A stretch of 64,000 nucleotides of DNA from Sporocytophaga myxococcoides (GTDB taxonomy: Bacteria > Bacteroidota > Bacteroidia > Cytophagales > Cytophagaceae). Location of the stretch: positions 248,001 through 312,000 of the forward strand of contig NZ_BBLT01000003.1 in the NCBI RefSeq assembly GCF_000775915.1, read 5' to 3'. Of this stretch, positions 27,662-36,216 are shown piece by piece. Numbering within the stretch: the first letter of the stretch is position 1; each line of letters starts with the position of its first letter. The translations under genes were made by a program, and so were the position numbers. The notes beneath the pieces were generated by a model. That model searched no databases, was not told the DNA's origin, and was given only the letters and a program-made list of their open reading frames with translations.

Positions 27662-28837
27662 ATGACCTGGATAATTGTTATATTAAGCCTTATTATTTTT
27701 TCCTCCGTTTTGGTTTATCTACTCACAATAGAACATAGAAAGCGGCCACATATCCAATTAAAGCATCATGGCTGGACGAAAAATTTTCCTGAAAGCTCTG
27801 CCCCTCCATTTTATTCATTGTTCCTGATTGGTGATGCTGGAGCTCCTTCCGTTTTACATCCTGATCCAACCCTAGCTTTGTTGGAAAGAAAATTGAAGGA
27901 GGCTGGGGATGCTGCAGGTGTTTTTTTTCTGGGGGATAATATATATCCAACAGGTTTGCCTGAGAGCAATGATAAAGACTTTCCGCTTGCAGAAAAAAGA
28001 TTACTTGCACAATTACATGTGGTAGAGCATCACAAGGGTCTAAAAGTATTTGTTTCCGGGAATCATGACTGGAAGAAAGGCAGGAAAGGCGGCTTTCAAA
28101 CAATGATGAGGCAACAAGAATATGTTGAAAGTTTTTTTAGCAGCAAAGAAGTTTATTTGCCACGAAATGGATGTCCTGGTCCATATGAAATTTCGGTTAA
28201 TGATAAACTAACATTCATAGTTCTAAATACCCAATGGTGGGTCCATGGAGGGCATAAACCTCTTGGGAAAAGGGAAGGTTGTCTTGTAGATAATGAGCAT
28301 GAATTTTTTCTTCTTCTGGAGGACCTTCTTGCCAGGAATAGTTCGAAAAGAATTGTTGTATTGGGGCATCATCCGCTTTATAGCTTTGCAGTGCATGGAG
28401 GCCGATTTTCTATGAAGCAGCATCTTTTTCCTCTTACAGATGCCAATAAGAAATTGTATTTGCCATTGCCTGTTGCAGGATCTTTATATCCTATTTACCG
28501 AAGGTATATCGGATCTAAAGAAGATATGTCACACCCTCTTTATAAAAGATTAAGGAGGAGATTGATTGACATTTTTAAGAAATACGACAACCTTATTTAT
28601 GCAGCAGGTCATGATCATAATCTGCAGTATATTTATAAAAACAATCAGCACTTTATTGTGAGCGGGGCAGGAAGTAAGGTGAATCATGTGCAAAAAGCTT
28701 CCCATGCCATTTTTACTCATGCACACAAAGGTTTCTTCAAACTTTCATTTTATGAGAACGAAACATGGCTAGAAGTTTTTGAACCGCATAAGAAAAAAGA
28801 AGATGGACTTCTGGTATTCAGAAAAAAAATGTTCTAA
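27662..28837 (+). CDS. Membrane-anchored metallophosphoesterase
   Basis: The product is 391 residues with an N-terminal anchor (residues 2-21, TWIIVILSLIIFSSVLVYLL). The calcineurin-like motifs appear in order: LIGDAGAPS, FLGDNIYP, SGNHDWKKG, LGHHPLYS and AGHDHNLQY, giving the full dinuclear metal site. The domain is probably held on the periplasmic side. The substrate is not determined; phosphomonoesterase or pyrophosphatase activity is possible. The gene converges with the lipid kinase gene 8 nt away, so the two transcripts probably overlap at their ends. Confidence 0.9.
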   Translation: MTWIIVILSLIIFSSVLVYLLTIEHRKRPHIQLKHHGWTKNFPESSAPPFYSLFLIGDAGAPSVLHPDPTLALLERKLKEAGDAAGVFFLGDNIYPTGLPESNDKDFPLAEKRLLAQLHVVEHHKGLKVFVSGNHDWKKGRKGGFQTMMRQQEYVESFFSSKEVYLPRNGCPGPYEISVNDKLTFIVLNTQWWVHGGHKPLGKREGCLVDNEHEFFLLLEDLLARNSSKRIVVLGHHPLYSFAVHGGRFSMKQHLFPLTDANKKLYLPLPVAGSLYPIYRRYIGSKEDMSHPLYKRLRRRLIDIFKKYDNLIYAAGHDHNLQYIYKNNQHFIVSGAGSKVNHVQKASHAIFTHAHKGFFKLSFYENETWLEVFEPHKKKEDGLLVFRKKMF

Positions 28838-28845
28838 CAATTGAA

Positions 28846-29739
28846 TCATTGTCTGGTTTCAGGAAGGATGACCTTTAGACTTTTAGGTATAATTTCAACT
28901 TCCAGCTTTTCGCTTCTTTCAGTGACAGGTTCCCCGTCTATATGAAAGAATTCTTTCCAGGAGTTGCTGATTGTTGCTTTCTTCAACCTTAGTACGATAA
29001 AGTATTTTGACTTAGATATTGTATTACTGATCAGTCGGAACAGAATCAAAGGGGCGAAAATTTTGGGAAATGGCTTGATAATACTTATTTCAAAATAGCC
29101 ATCATTGATAATGCCAATAGGATTAATTGTAATATTTGTACCGAATTTATTGGCATTGGTTAGTACCATCATAAATGCTTTGCCCTCTTTTTTCAGTTCA
29201 GAGGAGTTTATCTTATATGCAAAGAATTTATAGGAGAAAAACTCTTTCAGTGCATACCAGAAATAGCTGATTTTTCCCCTAAAACTGCTTTCTGCAAATC
29301 GGTGTACCACTCTTGCATTAAACCCCAGGTCGCTCAGATGAAAGCAGTTTTTACCATTGATTTTTAAAGTATCAATTTTTGTGGTGTAAAAATCCTGAAC
29401 AATATCCAGGGCTTCCTCAAAATTTACAGGGATATTCAGGTCTTTCGCTAATCCGTTAGCAGAGCCGGCCGGAATAATGCCTAATGCAGTCTCTGAATTG
29501 AGCAGTAAGTCTCCGACAAGATTTACTGTGCCATCTCCGCCTACAGCAATTATAGCTTCAGGTTTTAGATGATCCATCCGCTTCAGAATCTCTTCTTTAT
29601 CATTAATTCCAGTTGTTTCATACAGATAAGGAAATAATGATTTTCCAGTACAGCATTGCTTTATTTCTGAAGTTATTTCAAGCTTATTTTTACCTCCAGC
29701 ATGAGGATTAATTACAAACAGCAAGTTGCTATGCTCCAT
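28846..29739 (-). CDS. Diacylglycerol/lipid kinase family protein (YegS/BmrU-like)
   Basis: ATG 29739 gives 297 residues beginning MEHSNLLFVINPHAGG. It is preceded by AAGGAGAAA, a good Shine-Dalgarno, whereas a longer frame from 29829 would add 30 residues without homology-like character. The kinase motifs are NPHAGGKNK, VGGDGTVNLV and GIIPAGSANGLA. The C-terminal beta-sandwich includes INDGYFEISI and HIDGEP. The family phosphorylates diacylglycerol, sphingoid bases or other lipids at the inner membrane surface. It is followed on the same strand, 119 nt upstream, by the THUMP methyltransferase. Confidence 0.92.
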   Translation of the reverse strand: MEHSNLLFVINPHAGGKNKLEITSEIKQCCTGKSLFPYLYETTGINDKEEILKRMDHLKPEAIIAVGGDGTVNLVGDLLLNSETALGIIPAGSANGLAKDLNIPVNFEEALDIVQDFYTTKIDTLKINGKNCFHLSDLGFNARVVHRFAESSFRGKISYFWYALKEFFSYKFFAYKINSSELKKEGKAFMMVLTNANKFGTNITINPIGIINDGYFEISIIKPFPKIFAPLILFRLISNTISKSKYFIVLRLKKATISNSWKEFFHIDGEPVTERSEKLEVEIIPKSLKVILPETRQ

Positions 29740-29858
29740 ACGCAGTTTCTCCTTTTCAGCATTGCAGGATGATGTAGTAAGAACAATAGATGTCAATAAT
29801 TTATCAGAAAATGCGACATCCTCAAGCATCTCAACCTTACAGTTGCTGAATTAAAAAA

Positions 29859-31061
29859 CTAACTTGTCGGAGCGTCCGATTGTTGCGGGTTAATTTTTTT
29901 ACTTCCGCTATATAGTTCATATTCAAGTAATCTGGCATCGATGGTGCCATTGTAAAATTCAATACGGCGTTTTGTTTTAAGACCTATCCTTTTGGCAAGT
30001 TCAAGGTTCCCTGTAAAAACATATCCAAGGTAGCCTGTGCATTTTTTCTTAAAAAAGTCACCGATTGCGGTGTAAATTTCTTCAAGATCTTTGTCTACCC
30101 CCAATCTTTCTCCATATTCAGGATTTATCATTATCACACCTGCATCTTCAGGCACTTCGGTTTCTCTGAAATCACATACACGAAATTCAATCAGATGATC
30201 GACGCCAGCGGTAGCAGCATTATTTTGCGCAGCCTCTATTGCAAGAGGATCAAGGTCTGTTGCAATAACACGTGCTGGCATTTTCCTGAGTACTGCAGAT
30301 TTTATTTCTTCTTTGGCTTTGTCATAATACGACATTTCAAAAGCATTCAGGTGCATGAAACAATAATTGCTTCTGAAAAGACCTGGATATCTGTTTAAGG
30401 CAGTTAGGCAGGCTTGTATAGCCAGCGTACCGCTTCCGCACATAGGATTGATAAATGTAGACTTTCTATCCCACCTGCTGGCGTAAATCAATGCAGAGGC
30501 AAGACTTTCCTGTACAGGGGCTTTAAAAGGTTTTTTTCTATACCCATGTTTGGCAATGGTTTCCCCGCTTGTATCTATGTATAGAGAAGCTTCATCATTT
30601 TTCCAGTGCAGATATATCACTATTTTATTTTTCTCAGGTCCCGAATCCGGACGTTTTTTAAACAGAGAAGTAAACCTGTCTGCAATTGCATCTTTAACTT
30701 TATAAGAACCGAAACGGGAATCAGTGATGGTCTCGTTCTCAACATTTGCAACTATGGTAAAATAGCTTTCTGTAGAAAAATACTTTTCCCAGGCAAAGTC
30801 TTTTGTCGAAGAATAAAGCTGATCGGGATGAGTGCAACGGAATGTTTTTAAATGAAACAGCACCTTATGCGCAGTTCTTAACACAAGATTCAAGCGTATG
30901 CAATCTATCAAAGTTCCCCTAGTTGAAATGCCGGTTTGCATCTCACTCTCAATTGGATAGCCAGCTGCGATTATTTCCTCGGCCAGATATTTACCTATTC
31001 TTTTGGGACAGGTGACAAGAATGGTAGACTCCTGCTGGAAAATATTTTCAGTTCCTTTCAC
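29859..31061 (-). CDS. THUMP-domain class I RNA methyltransferase
   Basis: The product is 400 residues of the RlmL/YpsC group that methylates 23S rRNA guanine. A THUMP-type RNA-binding region spans roughly residues 50-165. The methyltransferase motif I is FINPMCGSGTLAIQAC, motif II contains ATDLDPLAIEAAQ, and motif IV reads NPEYGERLG in place of the usual NPPYGERL. Glu for the second Pro is, to my knowledge, a common variant in this phylum. It is cytoplasmic. The target base cannot be assigned without alignment. Confidence 0.92.
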   Translation of the reverse strand: MKGTENIFQQESTILVTCPKRIGKYLAEEIIAAGYPIESEMQTGISTRGTLIDCIRLNLVLRTAHKVLFHLKTFRCTHPDQLYSSTKDFAWEKYFSTESYFTIVANVENETITDSRFGSYKVKDAIADRFTSLFKKRPDSGPEKNKIVIYLHWKNDEASLYIDTSGETIAKHGYRKKPFKAPVQESLASALIYASRWDRKSTFINPMCGSGTLAIQACLTALNRYPGLFRSNYCFMHLNAFEMSYYDKAKEEIKSAVLRKMPARVIATDLDPLAIEAAQNNAATAGVDHLIEFRVCDFRETEVPEDAGVIMINPEYGERLGVDKDLEEIYTAIGDFFKKKCTGYLGYVFTGNLELAKRIGLKTKRRIEFYNGTIDARLLEYELYSGSKKINPQQSDAPTS

Positions 31062-31306
31062 TTAAGTTTTTTATTCAAAAATAGAGGGAATAATTTTAAC
31101 AGAGGGAATTTTAGATAAGAAATTTATAAGATAGATATTATTCCATTAATGATTTGGTATAAAACGAGAAAATTTATTTGTAAAGATTTTGATATTTTTT
31201 TTCCTTAAATGATAACTATTAAAGCATAAATCAGTTAATGCATAATTAATGGAGACGGATATTTTGAGAATGATTTTTGAATTAAGAAATAAAATTTTTT
31301 TAAGTC

Positions 31307-31564
31307 ATGGATATAAAAGTAGAATTTGAAGAGGCAGTTAAGCAATCACGATTGCTTCCTGCTCAGTCTAATGAGAACCTGTTAAAGCTTTATGGGTTAT
31401 TCAAACAGGCGACTGAAGGAGATGTAAATATAGAGAAACCAACCAATTTTTTTGATTTGGCTGGCATTGCCAAATACAATACCTGGAGCGATCTTAAGGG
31501 TATGAGTACGGACGAGGCAAAGCAAAAGTATATTGCATTAGTAAAAGATCTTTCAGGAAAGTAA
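31307..31564 (+). CDS. Acyl-CoA-binding protein
   Basis: The product is 85 residues, exactly the normal length of ACBP. It shows the four-helix bundle with the hallmark LKLYGLFKQATEGDV, FFDLAGIAKYNTWSDLKGM and ALVKDL. ACBP binds long-chain acyl-CoA in the cytosol; bacterial copies occur in scattered lineages including Bacteroidota. Only 1 nt separates its stop from the start of a receiver-domain gene, so the two are almost certainly in one operon, which is an unusual pairing of lipid carrier and signalling. Confidence 0.93.
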   Translation: MDIKVEFEEAVKQSRLLPAQSNENLLKLYGLFKQATEGDVNIEKPTNFFDLAGIAKYNTWSDLKGMSTDEAKQKYIALVKDLSGK

Positions 31565-31565
31565 A

Positions 31566-31979
31566 ATGGATTCATTAATTGATTCAATGGTAAAATTCAA
31601 AAATGTTCTACTGGTAGATGATGATTATGTAAGCAATTTTATTGCAGACCATCTTCTAACGAAGCTTGACCTTTGTGAAAATCTTACATTTTGCAGAAAT
31701 GGAGATGAAGCTCTTAAATATTTGAAATCTGCAGGCGATGATTTCCCTGAAGTTATATTCCTTGATATAAATATGCCTGTAATGGACGGTTTCGAATTTA
31801 TTGAAACATTTCAAAGACTAAATCTCGATAAGAAAAAAACCAGGATTATAATTTATACCTCTTCATTCAGTCCTAAGGACTTGGAAGTATTGAAGAATAT
31901 AGGGTTTAACGATTTTATCATCAAGCCTTTAACTGAAGAAAAATTAATGAATGTGTTAAAACTTTTTAGTACAAACTAG
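31566..31979 (+). CDS. Single-domain response regulator (receiver 1)
   Basis: The product is 137 residues comprising only a CheY-like receiver. The acidic pocket is LLVDDDYVSN, the phospho-acceptor Asp is in IFLDINMPVMDG, the switch Thr/Ser is in IIYTSSF, and the Lys is in IIKPLTEE. No output domain follows, so it acts through protein contacts or in a phosphorelay. It begins 1 nt after the acyl-CoA-binding protein gene, and a second receiver follows 32 nt later. Confidence 0.93.
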   Translation: MDSLIDSMVKFKNVLLVDDDYVSNFIADHLLTKLDLCENLTFCRNGDEALKYLKSAGDDFPEVIFLDINMPVMDGFEFIETFQRLNLDKKKTRIIIYTSSFSPKDLEVLKNIGFNDFIIKPLTEEKLMNVLKLFSTN

Positions 31980-32011
31980 GTTATTTTTTTAGAAATTGAC
32001 CTAGAACTAAG

Positions 32012-32404
32012 ATGCCCTACTTTAACACAATTCTGCTTGTTGATGATGATTTTGTCAACAACTTTATTACAGAAAGAACTTTAAGAAGATCCAATATCGC
32101 CAGGGAAGTTAAAACTGTACGGAATGGCGAGGAAGCTTTGACTTTTTTAACAGAGCAAATCAATCGTACTCCGGAACTAATCATCCTGGATGTTAATATG
32201 CCTGAAATGAATGGGATCGATTTTCTTAAGAATTTTAAGAAGATGGTTTTGGAAAAGAACATTAAGGTGGTGCTGCTCACGAGCGTCATTAGTCCAGGTC
32301 AGGAATCTTCAATTTCTCGTCTTGGCTTTGAGGATATAATGATAAAACCATTTACAGAAGAGAAGTTGCTCAAAATTCTTAAGAAAGATTTAATTGCCAG
32401 ATAA
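32012..32404 (+). CDS. Single-domain response regulator (receiver 2)
   Basis: The product is 130 residues comprising only a receiver: LLVDDDFVNNF, phospho-Asp in IILDVNMPEMNG, VVLLTSVIS and IKPFTEEKL. It is clearly related to receivers 1 and 3 here, sharing the VDDD-x3-N start. It lies in the same operon as the acyl-CoA-binding protein and receiver 1, and a strong hairpin ends the unit. The partner histidine kinase is not in the window. Confidence 0.93.
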   Translation: MPYFNTILLVDDDFVNNFITERTLRRSNIAREVKTVRNGEEALTFLTEQINRTPELIILDVNMPEMNGIDFLKNFKKMVLEKNIKVVLLTSVISPGQESSISRLGFEDIMIKPFTEEKLLKILKKDLIAR

Positions 32405-32446
32405 AAAAACTAATCTTGTCGGAATTGTCCGACAGGATTAGTTTTC
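32405..32446 (+). terminator. Strong terminator after receiver 2
   Basis: A long stem of about 17 bp (AAAACTAATCTTGTCGGA / TCCGACAGGATTAGTTTT, one G-U pair) with an ATTG loop lies directly after the stop codon. Confidence 0.88.
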
Positions 32447-32549
32447 GCTTTAATATTCTAGCTATAAATTCTTCATTTTAGTGCAATTTATTTCATTCAC
32501 TTTTTAAGGGCCATTTCATTTTATATTATTGCATGCAAAATATAAGCCT

Positions 32550-32924
32550 ATGTCAGTTTTATTGTCCATTATTAGATGTAAATGCCCCAAGTGCCATAAG
32601 GGAGATCTTTTTGTCGATCCTAACCCTTATAAGTTAAAAAAAATGGCTGAAATGAATAAGAATTGTGCGGTTTGTGGGCAACCTGCAGAGCCAGAACCTG
32701 GATTTTATTATGGAGCTATGTATATGAGTTATGGTTTATGCGTGGCAATTTGCGGCTTTAATTTTATTCTAACTGAATTTATACTTAAACTACCTGAGTA
32801 CTCATTTCTGGTTGTTAATACCTTAATTCTTATTTTATTATGGCCACTGGTTTTCAGATATGCGAGGGTGTTATATATTTATTTATTTATTCGATATGAT
32901 CCCAATGCGGGTAAAAATCAATAG
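32550..32924 (+). CDS. DUF983 membrane protein
   Basis: ATG 32550 gives 124 residues; a TTG at 32529 would add seven. The N-terminus has two zinc-ribbon-like Cys pairs (RCKCPKCHKGDLF and NCAVCGQPAEPEPGFYYG), followed by two membrane spans (YGLCVAICGFNFILTEFIL and VVNTLILILLWPLVFRY). This is the normal DUF983 layout. The function of the family is unknown; the Cys pairs suggest metal binding. It lies between the second and third receiver genes but after a terminator, so it has its own promoter. Confidence 0.88.
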   Translation: MSVLLSIIRCKCPKCHKGDLFVDPNPYKLKKMAEMNKNCAVCGQPAEPEPGFYYGAMYMSYGLCVAICGFNFILTEFILKLPEYSFLVVNTLILILLWPLVFRYARVLYIYLFIRYDPNAGKNQ

Positions 32925-33096
32925 TTGGATTAGTTTTTAATAAGGTCAATTTTCGACATTTGATTCATTTACAACTTTTCAGAAGTTGCTGCAGGCATTT
33001 TCAACATCGGTACAGAAAAATGATGGAGGAGCAAACCAATTTTTAATGGGCTATGTTCTGAAGTAAATTTAAATTTATCAGAAATAGGGAATTTAC

Positions 33097-33498
33097 ATGG
33101 AAAAGGTGAATTGTGTTTTATTGGTGGATGATGATGAAATCTCTAATTATTTGTCCGAAAGAGTGATTAAAAAGCTTGAATTTTCAAATAAAGTTAAAAA
33201 ATCAACCAATGGAGAAGAGGCTCTTCTTTACCTTGCCAAGCACTGTTGTACTTTTGATGATATATACTTTCCGGAACTAATCTTATTGGATAATAATATG
33301 CCCGAAATGACAGGAATTGAATTTCTGGAATCTCTGAAGGCTATGAATATCAGTACTCAGGACAGAATGAAAGTAGTCGTACTTACTGCTACTGCTAATC
33401 CAAAAGAAGAAGCCAGAATGAAAGAGCTGGGGATAAGCGGTTTTTTGACTAAACCCCTTACTGAGGAAAAATTACTTGAAGTAGTATCGACTATTTAA
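33097..33498 (+). CDS. Single-domain response regulator (receiver 3)
   Basis: The product is 133 residues comprising a lone receiver. It has LLVDDDEISN, phospho-Asp in LILLDNNMPEMTG, VVVLTATANP and FLTKPLTEE. It is the third member of a local family with receivers 1 and 2, about 700 nt from receiver 2, with DUF983 between. Its two extra residues in the loop before the phospho-Asp (CCTFDDIYFPE) distinguish it. Its stop is only 7 nt from the convergent DUF721 gene, with no clear hairpin between. Confidence 0.93.
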   Translation: MEKVNCVLLVDDDEISNYLSERVIKKLEFSNKVKKSTNGEEALLYLAKHCCTFDDIYFPELILLDNNMPEMTGIEFLESLKAMNISTQDRMKVVVLTATANPKEEARMKELGISGFLTKPLTEEKLLEVVSTI

Positions 33499-33505
33499 TA
33501 ATAAT

Positions 33506-33832
33506 TCATAAAAATATTATTTCAGAAACAACGTCTGATTTTACAGCTTCGTTGATCTTTTCTATAATTTTATTTTTAGAAAAGGAAAGTTCATTTTTCA
33601 GTGGGGCACTGTTAATTTTTATAAATAACTTTTTGTCTTTAAAATAAATTTCTTCTGTTCGGCTGGAGATAGTTTTACCCATGATTTTCTCCCAATTGCC
33701 GGTAATTTCTGCTTCACTCAGTCTGCCTCGAAGCTTGTATACATTAATAAGATCATCGATGCAGTCTTTTAAAGATGCAACATCAGAGTTTCTTGATGTA
33801 GGAGTTTTTATTTTTTCAGGCTTCTTATACAT
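33506..33832 (-). CDS. DUF721 (DciA-like) protein
   Basis: The product is 108 residues. A helical N-terminal part (SLKDCIDDLINVYKLRGRLSE) is followed by the DUF721 core with NWEKIMGKTISSRTEEIYF, LFIKINSAPLKNELSF and KIIEKIN. DUF721 includes DciA, the ancestral helicase-loading operator in bacteria that lack DnaC/DnaI. Its start overlaps the recF stop by 8 nt, so the two are translationally coupled, an arrangement common across bacteria that supports a replication/repair role. Confidence 0.85.
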   Translation of the reverse strand: MYKKPEKIKTPTSRNSDVASLKDCIDDLINVYKLRGRLSEAEITGNWEKIMGKTISSRTEEIYFKDKKLFIKINSAPLKNELSFSKNKIIEKINEAVKSDVVSEIIFL

Positions 33833-34934
33833 TCTGAATAGAAAGAATTTTTCCTTTGGAGATGTTAAATATACGGATTTGTTTCTTTATGTTTTTAAAG
33901 TATTCCATACTTCTTTCCAGTTTTGCTTCTGTAATTAGAATCTGGCCGAAATCGTCCCCATCGATCATTTTGAGAAGACTGATAATCCTCTCTTCGTCCA
34001 GTTTGTCAAAAATATCGTCTAATAAAAGTAATGGTTTGGTATGGGAGTATTTTGACAACAGATGGTAAGAGGCTAGTTTTAACGCAAGTACATAAGATTT
34101 CTGTTGACCCTGGGATCCAGTAGATTTGATTGACTGCCCTTCAATAAGAAACTGATAATCATCTTTATGAATGCCTTTAGTGGTTCTTTCCAGAATCAGA
34201 TCTTTTTGGATGGCATTTTTGTAGGTGATTTTAAATTCAGGATCCGCCACATCTGATTGATGTGTTAGCGAGACATTCTCTTTTCGGTGAGTGAGAAGAT
34301 CATAAGTGTTGTTGAACAAAGGAAGGAACTCTTTAATCAAGTTTTTTCTCCAAGAGAAAATTTTAAATCCTTCTTCCAGAATAGGTTCATCATAAGATTC
34401 GAGCAAATCAAAATCTGTATACCTTTTTTCAGCAAATTGTTTTAAAAGGCTATTCCTTTGTTTGAGGAAATGGTTGTATCTTATTAAAGAAAGAAGGTAA
34501 TTTTTATCGATTTGAGAAAAAAGACTATCAAAAAATTTTCTCCTTTCTTCACTACCTTCCCTGATCAGGTCAGTATCATAGGGTGTTACAAGTATCAGGG
34601 GAAACCGACCTATGTGGTCCGTGATTTTATCATAATTTTTTTTATCTGCCTGAAATATTTTCTTTCCTGCCTGAAATAAAGTTGAAATAAGGTAATCGGT
34701 ATTGTTTTTATTAAAAGTTCCGAAAACGGAAAAAAAACTTTCTCCCCTTTTGAGTGACTGATTATCTGAGCTATGAAATGCACTTTTACTCATGCTGAGA
34801 AAATGAATGGCATCGAGTAAATTAGTTTTTCCTGATCCGTTATTTCCCGTCAGGATATTTACACCATCAGAAAATTCCAGAGATTCCTCTTCGTAATTCT
34901 TGAAATTCAACAAGTTTAGATTTTTAATCCTCAT
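33825..34934 (-). CDS. recF: DNA replication and repair protein RecF
   Basis: The product is 369 residues, normal for RecF, an SMC-like ATPase that loads RecA on gapped DNA with RecO and RecR. Walker A is GNNGSGKTNLLDAI (about 31-44). The ABC signature is STGSQGQQKSYVLALKLA, and Walker B is PLLLLDDIFDKLDEER, followed by a D-loop. The start LNLLNFKNYEEESL matches family N-termini. DUF721 follows with an 8-nt overlap. dnaA and dnaN are not next to it, as is usual in this phylum. Confidence 0.95.
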   Translation of the reverse strand: MRIKNLNLLNFKNYEEESLEFSDGVNILTGNNGSGKTNLLDAIHFLSMSKSAFHSSDNQSLKRGESFFSVFGTFNKNNTDYLISTLFQAGKKIFQADKKNYDKITDHIGRFPLILVTPYDTDLIREGSEERRKFFDSLFSQIDKNYLLSLIRYNHFLKQRNSLLKQFAEKRYTDFDLLESYDEPILEEGFKIFSWRKNLIKEFLPLFNNTYDLLTHRKENVSLTHQSDVADPEFKITYKNAIQKDLILERTTKGIHKDDYQFLIEGQSIKSTGSQGQQKSYVLALKLASYHLLSKYSHTKPLLLLDDIFDKLDEERIISLLKMIDGDDFGQILITEAKLERSMEYFKNIKKQIRIFNISKGKILSIQNV

Positions 34935-35052
34935 GAAACTTTCGTTATTCCTTTTTTGTCAAAACAATATGCGTTAAAAAAACTGGTTTTTAGATTGTTA
35001 TTTGTGAAATGCAATTGTAGAATTTTGATAATCAACCTGTAAATTTTATTTA

Positions 35053-35081
35053 TTGAAAATTGAATGTTTTTATTAATTTCG
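35053..35081 (+). promoter_or_regulatory. Bacteroidota-type promoter for pdhA
   Basis: TTG (35053-35055) and TAATTTCG (35074-35081) are separated by 18 bp, close to the TTG / TAnnTTTG consensus of the phylum. The ATG of the dehydrogenase gene lies 32 nt downstream. Confidence 0.55.
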
Positions 35082-35112
35082 CATATCCGAACGTTTAGAA
35101 CTATAACGATTT

Positions 35113-36144
35113 ATGGCAAGTGTTAAAGAACAGTCAAAAGCAAAAGTAAACGCCTCTTCAAAATTTTCAAAGGAAACATACCTGTTCTGGTATGAGAAGA
35201 TGGTACTTCTTAGAAAATTTGAAGAAAAATCAGGTCAGTTATATGGACAGCAAAAGATAAAAGGATTTTGCCACTTATATATAGGTCAGGAGGCTTGTGC
35301 TCTTGGTGCGGTTACTGCCCTTACAAAAGATGACCACTGGATTACAGCATACCGTGATCACGGTATACCTTTAGCGCTTGGCACATCACCAAACGCAGTA
35401 ATGGCAGAGTTATACGGAAAAGTAACAGGCTGTTCAAAAGGAAAAGGTGGTTCAATGCATATTTTTGATAAAGAAAGAAATTTTGCAGGTGGTCATGGTA
35501 TAGTTGGAGGTCAGATTCCACTGGGAGCAGGCATTGCATTTGCGGAAATGTATAAAGGAACCAAGAACCTTTGTATGTGTTATATGGGGGATGGAGCTGT
35601 CAGACAAGGAGCATTCCATGAAACCTTAAACATGGCAATGACCTGGAAAATACCTGTAATCTTTGTTATTGAAAACAATGGTTACGCAATGGGTACTTCT
35701 GTACAAAGAACCAGTAATGTAACGGAACTATACAAACTTGGCGAATCTTATGATATTCCATCTGAGCCGGTAGATGCAATGAGTGTGGAAGAAGTACACC
35801 TTGCTGTTGAGAGAGCTGCGGAAAGAGCAAGAAATGGCGAAGGCCCGACTTTGCTTGAGTTCAGAACTTACCGTTACAAAGGTCACTCTATGTCAGATCC
35901 TGCTAAATACAGAACCAAGGAAGAACTTGAAGAATACAAGGCAAAAGATCCAATTGAGCAGGTAAGGGCTACCATACTTGAAAACAAATATGCTACAGAG
36001 CAGGAGCTTGAGGCAATCGATAAAAAAATCAAAGAAATCGTTGAAGAAAGCGTAAAATTTGCAGAAGAGTCACCGTTCCCTTCTGAGGACGAGGCATTTA
36101 AAGATGTTTACGTGGAGCCTAATTATCCATTCATAATTGAATAA
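35113..36144 (+). CDS. pdhA: Pyruvate dehydrogenase E1 component, alpha subunit
   Basis: The product is 343 residues, the normal length. E1 alpha decarboxylates pyruvate using thiamine diphosphate and, with E1 beta, feeds acetyl groups to the E2 lipoyl domain. The ThDP-binding fold runs from GDGAVRQGAFHE to ENNGYAMGTS (the GDG...NN motif). Also diagnostic are KIKGFCHLYIGQEA, YRDHGIPLALG, CSKGKGGSMH and YRYKGHSMSDPAKYR. The beta subunit is not adjacent, so the complex is encoded at scattered loci. A branched-chain E1 alpha is less likely given these motifs. A TPR gene follows 72 nt downstream. Confidence 0.94.
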   Translation: MASVKEQSKAKVNASSKFSKETYLFWYEKMVLLRKFEEKSGQLYGQQKIKGFCHLYIGQEACALGAVTALTKDDHWITAYRDHGIPLALGTSPNAVMAELYGKVTGCSKGKGGSMHIFDKERNFAGGHGIVGGQIPLGAGIAFAEMYKGTKNLCMCYMGDGAVRQGAFHETLNMAMTWKIPVIFVIENNGYAMGTSVQRTSNVTELYKLGESYDIPSEPVDAMSVEEVHLAVERAAERARNGEGPTLLEFRTYRYKGHSMSDPAKYRTKEELEEYKAKDPIEQVRATILENKYATEQELEAIDKKIKEIVEESVKFAEESPFPSEDEAFKDVYVEPNYPFIIE

Positions 36145-36190
36145 TTTAAGAAAAGGGTCAAAAAACTTCCTCATTACAAATATTTTACAG

Positions 36191-36198
36191 TAAATTTG
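36191..36198 (+). promoter_or_regulatory. Possible -7 element for the TPR gene
   Basis: TAAATTTG matches TAnnTTTG exactly, 18 nt before the ATG at 36217. No TTG was found at the right distance upstream. Confidence 0.4.
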
Positions 36199-36216
36199 CA
36201 GCCTAATATATAAATA

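Noticed and set aside
33825-34934. recF as a marker of a dnaA-dnaN-recF type replication origin
   Set aside because: Neither dnaA nor dnaN lies near it, and in Bacteroidota recF is usually separate from the origin, so it says nothing about the DnaA-box cluster at 42.5 kb.
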